NCBI RefSeq assembly: GCF_014224355.1
Contig: NZ_VNWP01000012.1
Location: forward strand, 24,545-88,544
DNA: 64,000 nt
Direction of reading: 5' to 3'
Source: Synechococcus sp. BSA11S
Lineage (GTDB): Bacteria; Cyanobacteriota; Cyanobacteriia; PCC-6307; Cyanobiaceae
Shown: positions 55,518 through 63,873 of the stretch, in pieces
How the letters are laid out: each line of letters opens with the position of its first letter
How positions within the stretch are numbered: the stretch's first letter is position 1
Notes under the pieces: generated by a model
Told to the model about the DNA's origin: nothing
Database searches by the model: none
The model's input: the letters and a program-made list of their open reading frames with translations, nothing else
Position numbers and translations under genes: made by a program

Positions 55518-58214
55518 TCAAGCGGTTAGCTGATCCAGGCGCTGTCTAAGGGACGCACAGCCCGGGAATCGTGATACACCAGCCAAAAGGGTAGTAATAG
55601 CATCTTCATCCAGGTTCTCATGATGGAAAGCATCTGCAAGGCACGTATATGCCTCAGGCGAATAGCCAGGATTAACTGCAAGCGCCTTTTGAATAGCGAC
55701 AATCGCCAGATGATGCTGCCCGGCTGATGCGTATCTCAGCCCGTCCGAGATGAGAATATCAGCGGCATCACTTTGCATCAATGAGGCGGCCGATATTCTT
55801 GAATCAACTAGAATCAGGCCCCTTGCAGGCAGTGAATAATTCACGGGCTTAATTCCATAGCTAGAAAGACAAAACGCTATAAAGACATCTTCATAGAGAT
55901 GCCCAAGTAATACATCGGGATATTTTGTAGTGTATTCGAAGAGGTATCGAAGACTTTTCTTAGACAGGTAGTACCCTTCTCCGCCCCCACACCACTCTAC
56001 CTGAGGGGGTAGTGCGTATGGCCGATGAGAGATGTTTTCATCCGCGCACTTGCCAAAGTGCCAAGCGCGGCCTACTGTTGGACCGCATATTGTGCCCATA
56101 AAGTCACTAGGAGGATCATTAAAGAACTGTTGCATGACCTCACGGAACCGACTAATGCTTGTAATTGCGCAATCATCGTCCAGCTTCAAAACACCGGAAA
56201 AGTCGGTACAGACATGGAAAAAGCTAAATGCCTTGAGCACTTTCGTGGAGAGGGACTCGTAGTTGTCAGGACACTTCACATACAGGATATCACCCTCGGC
56301 GACCCACTCCCTGACCAAGAACGGATCGCCAATCACAAAACAGTAGGGTATGCCTAGAGATTTGTAGTAGCGCTCCCGAATATAGTCCGCTTTGTGAAGG
56401 TTTGCCCTGCAGGTGATGATCATCAACGCCGCGCCTGTCGTGGGACCCGAAAAGAGCTGATCGGGGACCTCCTTATACTCTTTCTGAAGGGCCTGCTTAA
56501 TCTGAGGCAAAAAATAGTCGCTACTTGGATTTAGTGAAAGACCCGTCTCGAAGTAGGAGACTGCTGTCTCCATGGCCGAAATTTCACGGTAATACGCACC
56601 GATCAAGTAATTTGCACAAGAGAGTGTCCATGGGTGATCATGGAGACCATGAAAGGATTCAGCGGCTTTAAGAAGTATATTGGCCTTATCAGGCCTCTTA
56701 TACCTTAAACAGTCGCGCAGGAAGCCTAGAAAGACAGCAGTCAAGATAATTGAGTCATGCTTAAATATGCGTTGATGACGAGAACATGATCGGCTATAGA
56801 AAGAGAAGACTGACTGCAGCAGTGCCCATGAACGATCAATGAAGCCCAAGCTGGAGAAGTGAGCAAGCTTTCTAAGTAGAACAGCGATAGGATGCCTTGA
56901 GAAAAATATGTTCTCATCACACAAGCCGTCCAAGAGCATCTCTACTTGCTCTATCTCTCCAGAACGAATGGCGGCGCTAAGAGCGTGAGCATAAGTATCA
57001 GTGGAAGGTGATAGCTCGTAAGTTTTAACAGCGTAAAAGAGCGAACCTTTGAGGTCTCGCGACTCCGAGTAAAGAACTCTTAAGCCAGTGCACAGATCGG
57101 TTTCACGTTGTAAATGCTGGCGAAGAAACGCCTCTGCTTCTTGCAGCCTGTCTAAGCGTAATAGGATGAGAGCACGCTTGATATATCCTTCTATGTAAGC
57201 TGGAAACAGCCGAATTAGCCTATCGCACGCGCATAGTGCGGCATCATAGTCTAGAGCCAGCTTGGCAACATCTACTAATCCAGCAAAACCGCTTGGGTTA
57301 GCTGGAAAAAGCTGACATATTGAAGCGTACGTATCACTTGATTCAGTAAGGAGTCCCATTTGCGCCTGAATTTGTGCCAGCCGTCGCAGGACAAAATGGT
57401 TGTCTGGAAAACGACTATGACATTCAAGCCAGCAATCAAGCGCGATATTCATGTTCTTCGCTTGTTCATGGACTTGTGCCAAGCCGCAGAAACCACTGGG
57501 ACTAAATGAAAATGTCTCGATCAGATATTTAGATTTTGCCTCTGCCTCTGGCAGATTATGCCCTGCAAAAAGAACATTTAGAATACCGGAATGGGCATCA
57601 AGATAGTCACTGTTGAAACCAAGGGCAGCCTCATAGTTCTTAAGTGCAGACGCGTAATCTTCTAAGTATCGGTGCTCAAAGTCTGCAGTCTTGGACAGGT
57701 GCACAAAGGATCCCTTGGAGACACGCGCCAATCCCTCGTAGTAAGTAATAGCGCTAGTAAGATCACCTTGAACTATGCAGAAAACAGCCACGTCGTAGAG
57801 GAGCTCTGGTTTTGTAGGCCACCTCGAAAGCATCTCACTGTATTGTTGGCGGGCTGATTCGACTAAATTGACATCTCGGTATAGCTGTGCGAGGCCCCGA
57901 CAAAGACCAAAGTTATTAGGAGCCAATGCCAGTCCAACTTGATAGGCAAGTATGGCATCCTGGATAGAGTCTTTACAAAAGCAGGCCCTAGCAATCTTTC
58001 CATAGAGCCAGGGCGAATTGGGCTTTAGTCTAAGGCACTCCCTATAGAGTTCAATCGCATCATCAAAAAGGCCTTGACGCTGCAAGATTTCAGCAAGTCT
58101 GATGCGAGTAGTTTCATCATTTTGATTGATCTGAAGCTCCTCTTTCAATCGATGAGCAGCCTGGAAAGACTGCTGAGAGTTCTGAGCCGCATTCGCAAAG
58201 CTTCTCAAGTCCAC
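55518..58214 (-). CDS. TPR - glycosyltransferase (GT31-like) - TPR protein
   Basis: An 898-residue protein. Residues about 35-440 form ten or more tetratricopeptide repeats (for example 'FDDAIELYRECLRLKPNSPW'). Residues about 590-790 form a GT-A-like domain with 'GVLKLDDDCAITSISRFREV' (DxD metal site) and 'VEWCGGGEGYYLSKKSLRYL', then 'LGHLYEDVFIAFCLSSYGIK' with the ED motif of beta-1,3-galactosyltransferase/Fringe-type (GT31) enzymes. A final TPR pair ('HHLAIVAIQKALAVNPGYSP') ends the protein. TPR-GT fusions modify proteins or long glycans. GC content is low and the start is GTG 58214. The gene abuts the transposon pile, so it may be a recent arrival. Confidence 0.75.
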   Translation of the reverse strand: MDLRSFANAAQNSQQSFQAAHRLKEELQINQNDETTRIRLAEILQRQGLFDDAIELYRECLRLKPNSPWLYGKIARACFCKDSIQDAILAYQVGLALAPNNFGLCRGLAQLYRDVNLVESARQQYSEMLSRWPTKPELLYDVAVFCIVQGDLTSAITYYEGLARVSKGSFVHLSKTADFEHRYLEDYASALKNYEAALGFNSDYLDAHSGILNVLFAGHNLPEAEAKSKYLIETFSFSPSGFCGLAQVHEQAKNMNIALDCWLECHSRFPDNHFVLRRLAQIQAQMGLLTESSDTYASICQLFPANPSGFAGLVDVAKLALDYDAALCACDRLIRLFPAYIEGYIKRALILLRLDRLQEAEAFLRQHLQRETDLCTGLRVLYSESRDLKGSLFYAVKTYELSPSTDTYAHALSAAIRSGEIEQVEMLLDGLCDENIFFSRHPIAVLLRKLAHFSSLGFIDRSWALLQSVFSFYSRSCSRHQRIFKHDSIILTAVFLGFLRDCLRYKRPDKANILLKAAESFHGLHDHPWTLSCANYLIGAYYREISAMETAVSYFETGLSLNPSSDYFLPQIKQALQKEYKEVPDQLFSGPTTGAALMIITCRANLHKADYIRERYYKSLGIPYCFVIGDPFLVREWVAEGDILYVKCPDNYESLSTKVLKAFSFFHVCTDFSGVLKLDDDCAITSISRFREVMQQFFNDPPSDFMGTICGPTVGRAWHFGKCADENISHRPYALPPQVEWCGGGEGYYLSKKSLRYLFEYTTKYPDVLLGHLYEDVFIAFCLSSYGIKPVNYSLPARGLILVDSRISAASLMQSDAADILISDGLRYASAGQHHLAIVAIQKALAVNPGYSPEAYTCLADAFHHENLDEDAITTLLAGVSRFPGCASLRQRLDQLTA

Positions 58215-58537
58215 TCACCGTATAAGCAAAGAATTAATATGAAGATTTGGCGTAGGAGGCTGTGCTAGGGCCACGCATATTAGCCAAGAGCCATCTGCGT
58301 AGATATAGAGATGCCTGATTGGCTGATGGGTTGGTTTCCAGTATGCTCATGATAGTGGGGATAACCCATGGCATTGGGAATACCAATCCGGTTGGCAACA
58401 GTGCAATGACTAGAGAGTTTATATGAAGATTGATCGCGCTCTGGAAGTCTGCAACAGTGTGCCCTGACGCGCCTAGCAAAACTACTAGTCTTCAAAAGCA
58501 TAAAGTCCTCAACTGGCAAGTCGCATGGAGTCTAGAT
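58215..58537. other. Intergenic region upstream of the TPR-GT gene
   Basis: 323 bp between the TPR-GT start and the outer IS481 end. No frame shows recognisable motifs (the longest, 58234-58479 minus, is unconvincing). It probably contains the TPR-GT promoter, but no -10/-35 was assigned. Confidence 0.5.
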
Positions 58538-58545
58538 AGTGTATC

Positions 58546-59099
58546 TCACCACATTGGGCGGCAGAGCAGCTCGAGGATCCGCTGCTGAGGCGAGCGCCAG
58601 CTTAAGGCCGAGTGCTACCTGAGGCGGCTATAGATCGACAGGTAACGTGGCCGCGAGTGGTTCCGTTCCTGTGAGTCCTGGAAGGCCATGGGGTAGGCCC
58701 GCTCTCGGCAGAGCGTCTGTATGAGCCTCTCTGAGTGCCGTTGGTCCTGGGCGTGTACGGCCTGGACAGGTTGTTCCTGATCCGAAGAGTGCGGTAGGCC
58801 TTGGCGCACGCCGCCGAGAGGTAGGAAGGCCCCCTTGTCGTTCGTCACCCGCCGGCAATCGATGTCCTGAGCATCGAACCAAGCGACGGCACGGGCCAGA
58901 AAGCCGCTCACGGTGGGCATCTGCTGGTCCGCCAGCACCTCCAGATTAGGCAGGCGCGTGGCGTCGTCCAAAGCGACGTGGACTTTTCATAGCCGACTCT
59001 GTAGGAGCGTCCCTTCTGGCAATCGCCTGTGATGCGGTGTCCGACTTTGCGGAAGCGGGCCAGGGACTTGATGTGGATGTGGATGAGGGCGCCGGGCCG
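58546..59099 (-). pseudogene. IS481 transposase relic, C-terminal part
   Basis: Minus-strand remnant holding 'RPGALIHIHIKSLARFRKVG' and 'HRITGDCQKG', then after a one-base loss (around 58970) 'DDATRLPNLEVLADQQMPTV' (IS481 DDATR block), 'AVAWFDAQDIDCRRVT', 'SERLIQTLCRERAYPMAF' and, past an in-frame TAG, 'HSALSWRSPQQRILELL'. Several frame breaks and the stop show it is dead. The 5' edge is the 8-bp target duplication of the IS256 element. Confidence 0.85.
59092..59099. repeat. IS256 target-site duplication, left copy
   Basis: ccgggccg, repeated at 60778-60785. Joining the two flanks at this octamer restores the IS481 reading 'KWQRPGALIH', which supports the 8-bp choice over a 9-bp alternative in this repetitive GC stretch. 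Confidence 0.6.
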
Positions 59100-59322
59100 G
59101 GCCGCGTCCCTTCGTGTGGTGTAAATCCCGAGGCCCGATTGCCCTGGTCTGAGGGTGAACAGGGGTGAATGACGGGCTGTCATTCGCGAGACGCATTTGC
59201 ACCTCGTTGTTTCACGATGAATCCAGACGATTGACTTGTCAAGTCTTTCGTCTGGATTGCCGATCGGTTGTGGGCTATGCCTGCAATCTTGATCGTGACG
59301 TCCGCTGTGCCGGCCCCGGGGC

Positions 59323-59370
59323 GGTGATCGCCGCCGCTGCGCCCTGTGGGGGCGCTACGGCGCGATCACC
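59323..59370 (-). terminator. Hairpin after IS256 transposase
   Basis: The arms ggtgatcgc...gcgccc and gggcgc...gcgatcacc (59323-59331/59362-59370 and 59339-59344/59350-59355) pair 12 bp past the transposase stop on the minus strand. It is a likely transcript end or insulator within the element. Confidence 0.45.
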
Positions 59371-59382
59371 TGGGGCCTGAGC

Positions 59383-60620
59383 TCAGGCCGCTGCTTCCTG
59401 GAGGGAAGGCTGAGCAGGCAGCTCCTCCAGCGAGGGGATCGCGGCCATGCTCTCGGCCGAGAACATGCGCCGGCCCTCGAGCTGCCAGTGCTCGTCCTGC
59501 TCCAGCAGCACCGCCCCCACCAGGCGCGTGATCGAGGCGTCGTTCGGGAAGATGCCAACCACCCGAGTGCGGCGTTTGACCTCCTCATTGACGCGCTCGA
59601 GCAGGTTGGTACTCCAGACCTTCTTCCAGTGCTGCTGCGGGAAGTGGCGGAACGCCAGCACGTCCTCCTTGGCCTGAGCCATCAGCTCGGCGGCCCTGGG
59701 GAAACGCTCGGCCAGTGAGGCGGCCAGGTCATCCCAGCGCTCCACCAGGCCAACGGCGTCCTCCTGGCTGAACACCGAGCGCAGGGCCGCCGTGACCATC
59801 CCCTGGTGGGCTTTGGGAACCCGCTGCAGCAGGTTTCTGACGAAATGGACCCTGCAGCGCTGCCAGCAGCAGCCCTGCAGCATCCGCCGGATCGCCTTGG
59901 TCAGGCCCACATGGGCGTCACTGATCACCAGCTTGACCCCAGTGAGGCCTCGCTCTTTGAGAGAGGAGATGAACGCGCTCCAGAAGCTCTCGGTTTCGCT
60001 GTCACCCACCTGCAGGCCGAGCAGTTCACGGCGGCCGTCGGCATTGACGCCCATTGCGATCACAGCAGCCCTGGAGCAGACCTGCAGGGCCCGGCCCAGC
60101 CGGCCGTGGAGGTAGGGGTGGCATCGAGATAGACGTAGGCGTAGCCGGACTCCTGGAGCGGCCGGTTCAGAAAGGCCTGCACCTGCTGGTCGATCTCCTG
60201 GCAGATGCGGCTCACCTGGGATTTGGAGATACCGCTCTGGACGCCCAGGGCCGCCACCAGGGTGTCCACTTTGCGGGTGGAGATGCCGCCGATGTAGGCC
60301 TCCATCACCACGCCATAGAGGGCCTGATCGACGCGGCGGCGGGGCTCGAGGATCGAGGGAAGGAAGCCACCGGTGCGCAGTTTGGGGATCAGCAGGTCGA
60401 TGTCTCCGGCCTGGGTGGCCAGGGTGCGCGGCCGGTAGCCGTTGCGGTAGCCGAGCCGGTCCTCGCTGCGCTCATGGCGCTCCGCGCCGAGCACGGCAGC
60501 GACCTCCAGCTCGATCAGCTGCTGCAGGCCGTGGCGCACCAGCTCGGGGATCAGCTCACCGGCACTGCTGCCATCCAGTAGCGGCGCCAGCTCAGTTGAG
60601 GCACGATTGGAATTGGGCAT
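59383..60620 (-). pseudogene. IS256-family (Mutator-type) transposase, frameshifted
   Basis: Two minus-strand frames make one transposase. The first part (60620 to ~60095) has 'RHGLQQLIELEVAAVLGAER' and 'RLGYRNGYRPR', and ends at 'YAYVYLDAT', the first catalytic Asp. The rest (from ~60090 to 59383) has 'VIAMGVNADGRRELLGLQVG' (start region), 'VKLVISDAHVGLTKAIRRML' (second Asp) and 'WSTNLLERVNEEVKRRTRVV' (Glu). The frame break lies right after DAT, where 'gccacccctacctccac' would encode A-T-Y-L-H if two bases were removed. As read, no full-length DDE enzyme can be made without frameshifting. ATG 60620 is the likely start. Confidence 0.85.
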
Positions 60621-60713
60621 GGTTCGTCTGGTTGAGGTAGTGCTCAAACCAGGGTCACGGGCCTGCCCAGCCCTTGCAACGCCAGCGGCTGAGCCGGGTC
60701 GCTGTGGTGCGCG

Positions 60714-60740
60714 CTCAACCCCGGCTACGCCGGGGTTGAG
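60714..60740. repeat. Perfect hairpin upstream of IS256 transposase
   Basis: ctcaaccccgg and ccggggttgag form an 11-bp stem with the loop ctacg, between the right end of the IS256 and its transposase. Such structures often block transcription entering from outside. Confidence 0.6.
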
Positions 60741-60777
60741 GTCCCCAGGGATTTACACCAACACAGGGGACGCAAGC

Positions 60778-60785
60778 CCGGGCCG
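60778..60785. repeat. IS256 target-site duplication, right copy
   Basis: ccgggccg, identical to 59092-59099; see the left copy for the reconstruction test. Confidence 0.6.
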
Positions 60786-61059
60786 CTGCCACTTGTAGCT
60801 CTACACCGGTGGGCTTGGCTCCAGTTTCCGGAAGCGTCAAGGCCGAGCGGCAAGGGTGCGAGCAATAGTGGAGAAGGGGGCGGGAGGAGACGGGCGATGT
60901 GGGGCAGGTGCAGGCAGTGGCAACGCAGATCCACCGTGCACTGCAGTTGCTGCGTGCGGATCGAGCGTTCGTCGTTGGCGGCGCCGAATGCTTCGTCGAT
61001 CCGCCAGGCCGCGGGCCCGACTGCACTGCAGAGGGACAGCCATTTGTAGGCGCGGCGCA

Positions 61060-61065
61060 GGCTGA
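61060..61065. repeat. IS21 target-site duplication, left copy
   Basis: ggctga, repeated at 63790-63795 directly outside the TG...CA ends of the IS21 element. Confidence 0.7.
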
Positions 61066-61419
61066 TGCCCCGTGTCAATCAGGTTGAACGCCGCGACAAT
61101 CTGGTTGAGCGGTTTTGAGACGGACCTGAGACACCGTCATTTCTTGCATATCGACTGTACGGCAGTGGTTTTGCCGATGCGGACTGTTTGACGTGAGACG
61201 ACAATCCGGTCACGGTCGCAGACCAGCCATTTTCGCCTTGATCATTTCTCAGGCTCCGAATCCTTTGGCTGCAGTCGATCTGGTCCCCTGACGTTCATCG
61301 TGACCATCGTTGTCGCCCCGCCGTGCCGCGCGACCGCACGGGCCGGCGGACATTAAGGTCCGCCGGTAGCGGGAGCCCCTCCAGCGGGATGGCTGCTCCG
61401 ACCCTCCTCTGGCCGGTTG

Positions 61420-62220
61420 CTAGGCCAGAGAGCCGTCCATCGCGGCCAGCCTTGCCTTGGCCTGCCGCTGCCGATAGCTCTCACCGCCGATCTCCACGAT
61501 TCGGCAGTGGTGCACCAGCCGGTCCACCGCCGCCACGGTCATGGAACTGCTGGGGAAGATGTCGTCCCAGTCCCGGAATGGCTGGTTGGAGGTGATCAGC
61601 AGCGAGCGGCGCTCGTAGCGATGGCAGATCAGCTCGAACAGCACGCTGCTCTCCAGTTCGCTGCGGCGGACGTAGCTGATGTCGTCAATCACCAGCAGGC
61701 CGTAGCGATCGAGCTTCTGCAGCATTGCCGGCAGCTCGTAGACCGCCTTGGCCTTCTGCAGCAGCTGCACCAGGGCCGTCGCGGCAAAGAAGCGGCAGGG
61801 CTGGGCCATGGCGATCAGCGCCATCGTGATCCCACCCGCCAGGTGCGTTTTGCCAACGCCGCTGGGGCCAAAGATCAGCAGGTTTTCACCCCGCAGCAGC
61901 CAGTCAGGGCTCAGGCTCAGGGCCTGCAGCTCCTGCCATTTCTCCGGTGCCAGCCCATGGTGGTCGTAGTCCGTCAGGCTTTTCTGCCACGGCAGGTGGG
62001 CCTCGCGCAGCAGGCGTTCACGGCGGGCGATCTGCCGCTGGTCGCTCTCCAGCTCGCACAGGGCGTAGAGGAACTGGGGATGGCTCCAGCCCTGTGCCTC
62101 AGCCTGCGCGGCAAGACTCTGCCAGTGGCTGCGGAATCGTGCCAGCTTGAGCTGCCGCAGCAGGATCGGCAGTGTTGCTTCCACCGCGGCCGGCCGCGGT
62201 ACGGACAAGGAAGAGGTCAT
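61420..62220 (-). CDS. istB: IS21 helper ATPase IstB
   Basis: A 266-residue AAA+ ATPase that helps the IstA transposase choose and load onto targets. Walker A is 'LLIFGPSGVGKTHLAGGI', Walker B 'YGLLVIDDISYVRRSE', with 'RRSLLITSNQPFRDWDDIF' as sensor 1, all family-typical. The ATG at 62220 lies inside the 3' end of istA; the overlap of 122 bp is longer than the few bases common in IS21. Left of it, 61066-61419 holds only the element end and no gene. Confidence 0.93.
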   Translation of the reverse strand: MTSSLSVPRPAAVEATLPILLRQLKLARFRSHWQSLAAQAEAQGWSHPQFLYALCELESDQRQIARRERLLREAHLPWQKSLTDYDHHGLAPEKWQELQALSLSPDWLLRGENLLIFGPSGVGKTHLAGGITMALIAMAQPCRFFAATALVQLLQKAKAVYELPAMLQKLDRYGLLVIDDISYVRRSELESSVLFELICHRYERRSLLITSNQPFRDWDDIFPSSSMTVAAVDRLVHHCRIVEIGGESYRQRQAKARLAAMDGSLA

Positions 62221-63694
62221 AGGAGGCCAGGGTGTGTTGAGGAATCTCTTGCCGCCTCGGGCAGTGACGTGGCGGCAGGCGGAAGTGTTGTTGCAGGGCC
62301 GATAGAGACAGCGTCTGGCGCTCCAGCCCCTGCTCCAGAAAGGTGAGCTCCCGCTCCTGCGGGGCCAGCCGGCAGGCGACATGGAGGGCTTCCACCATCA
62401 GCCGAGCGGCGCCATCGCGATCCCCTCCAGCCAGCAGACACTGCCAGCAGTCCCACCAGCGCTGCCCCGGAAACAGCTCCCGCTGGTAGCGGCAGTGCAG
62501 CAGGGCCCTGGGCTTGGCCCGCAGCCCATCGATCAGGTGATTCAGATCGATGCACCAGGCCCGCGGGCCGTGGCTGCCGCTGCCGTAGACCCGCCGCAGC
62601 TGACACACCCACGTGGAGCCCAGGTGGACGATCAGCCGGTCGTGGTGCAGTTTCACGCTCACCTGCTGGCCGATCAGGGACGGCGGCACCGAATAGACCA
62701 CCTGCCGCACCTCGATCGTGCTGGTGCGCCGCACCCGCACCAGCAGAAGCTCGTAGTCAGCAAAGCGGAAGGCCGGCAAAGGCTCCAGGTGCTCCAGCTC
62801 CTGCTCGTGGCGCCGCAGCCGGGAGCGGTTGAGGCCCTCGAACACCCCCGCCACCAGTTCGCCGTACTCGGTGGGGTCGTCGAAATCAAGGCTGCCGCGT
62901 AGCAACAACTGCTGCTCCAGCCGCCGTTTGGCATGGCCATGGGGACCTTCCACGACACCGTTTTCGTGGGGGCAGCCCAGGTTGTTGCGGCTGGCCACCA
63001 GGCCGTAGTGAGCGCAAAGGGCTCGGTAGCGGGCGGTGATGTCGGCGGCGTAACTGCCGTCGCGATTGCGGCTGGCGGCCGAGAGCCGATCCGTACGCAG
63101 TTCCCGCGGCACACCACCACAGGCCGCCATGGCGTTCTGCAGGCCCTCCGAGAGAGCCACGAAACTCTCGCCGCCTTGGATCACCTGGCCCCACGACCAG
63201 CCGCTCCAGGCCAGCCGGTAATGAAACAACAGGTGGGGAAAGGGTTCCCCCCGCACCGTGATCGCCACCCGCTTGACCCTGGTGAAGTCACAGAACGCCA
63301 GCTCCCCGGGCTGATACTCCAGCGGGAACATCACGTCCGGAGCAGGACCATTCAGGGCCTTCCACTGGCGCACCCGTCGCTGCAGCGTGCGCAGATGCGG
63401 CGCCCAGTCCTGATCAGGCTTCCGCTCCTGGAGATGCTCCAGCAGGGTGGTGGGTGTCAGGGCTGGATGGCGCTCCAGTAAGGGCATCAGCAACGCCTCC
63501 CACACCGTCTCGAGGGGATCGGGTCGGCGACGGCCACGCGGTGACGCTGCCCTGGGTTGGAGATCGCCACGCTCGATCCGGCGGCCACTGCTCACCGAGA
63601 TGCCCGCCGCTGCGGCAGCCGCCTGCTGGCGACGGCCTGTTCGTCGTTTGCTCATGTACAGCGCAATCTGTTGGCTGGTCAGAGGGGCAGGCAT
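62099..63694 (-). CDS. istA: IS21 transposase IstA
   Basis: A 531-residue DDE transposase. An N-terminal helix-turn-helix region ('GRRQQAAAAAAGISVSSGRR') precedes the catalytic core: 'GELAFCDFTRVKRVAI' (first Asp), 'PRELRTDRLSAASRNR' (second Asp) and 'GCPHENGVVEGPHGHAKRRL' (Glu). The ATG at 63694 is chosen over the TTG at 63712. The C-terminus runs about 40 residues past 'LASYDLFL', the usual end, into istB, probably through loss of the original stop. Otherwise intact. Confidence 0.93.
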   Translation of the reverse strand: MPAPLTSQQIALYMSKRRTGRRQQAAAAAAGISVSSGRRIERGDLQPRAASPRGRRRPDPLETVWEALLMPLLERHPALTPTTLLEHLQERKPDQDWAPHLRTLQRRVRQWKALNGPAPDVMFPLEYQPGELAFCDFTRVKRVAITVRGEPFPHLLFHYRLAWSGWSWGQVIQGGESFVALSEGLQNAMAACGGVPRELRTDRLSAASRNRDGSYAADITARYRALCAHYGLVASRNNLGCPHENGVVEGPHGHAKRRLEQQLLLRGSLDFDDPTEYGELVAGVFEGLNRSRLRRHEQELEHLEPLPAFRFADYELLLVRVRRTSTIEVRQVVYSVPPSLIGQQVSVKLHHDRLIVHLGSTWVCQLRRVYGSGSHGPRAWCIDLNHLIDGLRAKPRALLHCRYQRELFPGQRWWDCWQCLLAGGDRDGAARLMVEALHVACRLAPQERELTFLEQGLERQTLSLSALQQHFRLPPRHCPRRQEIPQHTLASYDLFLVRTAAGRGGSNTADPAAAAQAGTIPQPLAESCRAG

Positions 63695-63789
63695 CGTCGG
63701 GGACCTGCGCAAGGCACCCGGTTCTGCAGCTCCCCTCAGCGGCGGTCAACGAGACGCCCGAGACCGCTCAACCTGATTGTCGTCGGACA

Positions 63790-63795
63790 GGCTGA
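63790..63795. repeat. IS21 target-site duplication, right copy
   Basis: ggctga, matching 61060-61065. Confidence 0.7.
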
Positions 63796-63873
63796 GGCGG
63801 GGTCAGCAGCGAGGTCCACCAGGGGAAGACCTGATCAAGGTGCTGGCGGACCAAGCACAGGCGTCGCGCTAGG
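63790..63873 (-). pseudogene. IS481 transposase relic, N-terminal part
   Basis: Minus-strand sequence giving 'ARRLCLVRQHLDQ', then in the next frame 'LPLVDLAAD', which is the start of an IS481 helix-turn-helix domain. It is cut at its 5' side by the second IS481-type end at 63874. Confidence 0.65.

Larger units (their letters stand above)
59100..60777 (-). mobile_element. IS256-family insertion sequence
   Basis: A ~1.68-kb element with imperfect ~30-bp ends: left ggccgcgtccc... and right (reversed) gcttgcgtccc..., both continuing into the identical 13-mer tggtgtaaatccc (59117-59129 and 60748-60760, inverted). It is flanked by the 8-bp repeat ccgggccg, the size expected for the family. It carries one frameshifted Mutator-type transposase. 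The insertion site is inside the IS481 relic. Confidence 0.65.
60778..61065 (-). pseudogene. IS481 transposase relic, middle part
   Basis: Minus-strand segment reading, with frame changes, 'SLRRAYKWLSLCSAVGPAAW' (helix-turn-helix region; IS481 proteins have AYKWLxxYRxxGPAAL), then 'LADRRSIRRRQRRTLD' and 'APFSTIARTLAA' in another frame, and 'RKLEPSPPV' followed by a stop and 'SYKWQRPG'. These are in the order of an IS481 transposase. It joins the C-terminal relic across the IS256 and the N-terminal relic across the IS21. Confidence 0.7.
61066..63789 (-). mobile_element. IS21-family insertion sequence
   Basis: A 2724-bp element with TG...CA termini and two GTTGA-centred repeats at each end spaced 21-22 bp apart (left caatcaggttgaacg and caatctggttgagcg near 61076-61111; right, reversed, caatcaggttgagcg and a weaker copy). 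It is flanked by the 6-bp duplication ggctga. It contains istA and istB in the usual order on the minus strand, both open. It is probably intact and inserted in the IS481 relic. Confidence 0.85.
58538..63873 (-). mobile_element. IS481-type relic carrying nested IS256 and IS21 elements
   Basis: Three separate minus-strand pieces (58546-59099, 60778-61065, 63790-63873) read in order rebuild an IS481 transposase: N-terminal 'LVRQHLDQ...LPLVDLAAD', middle 'SLRRAYKWLSL' and 'RKLEPSPPV', C-terminal 'RPGALIHIHIKSLARFRKVG' and 'RLIQTLCRERAY'. Its outer 3' end, gtgtatctcaccacattg at ~58539, resembles the start of the second IS481 at 63874 (gtgtagtcccaccacgttg). The IS256 (59100-60777) and IS21 (61066-63789) interrupt it with target duplications. 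The copy is inactive. Confidence 0.8.
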
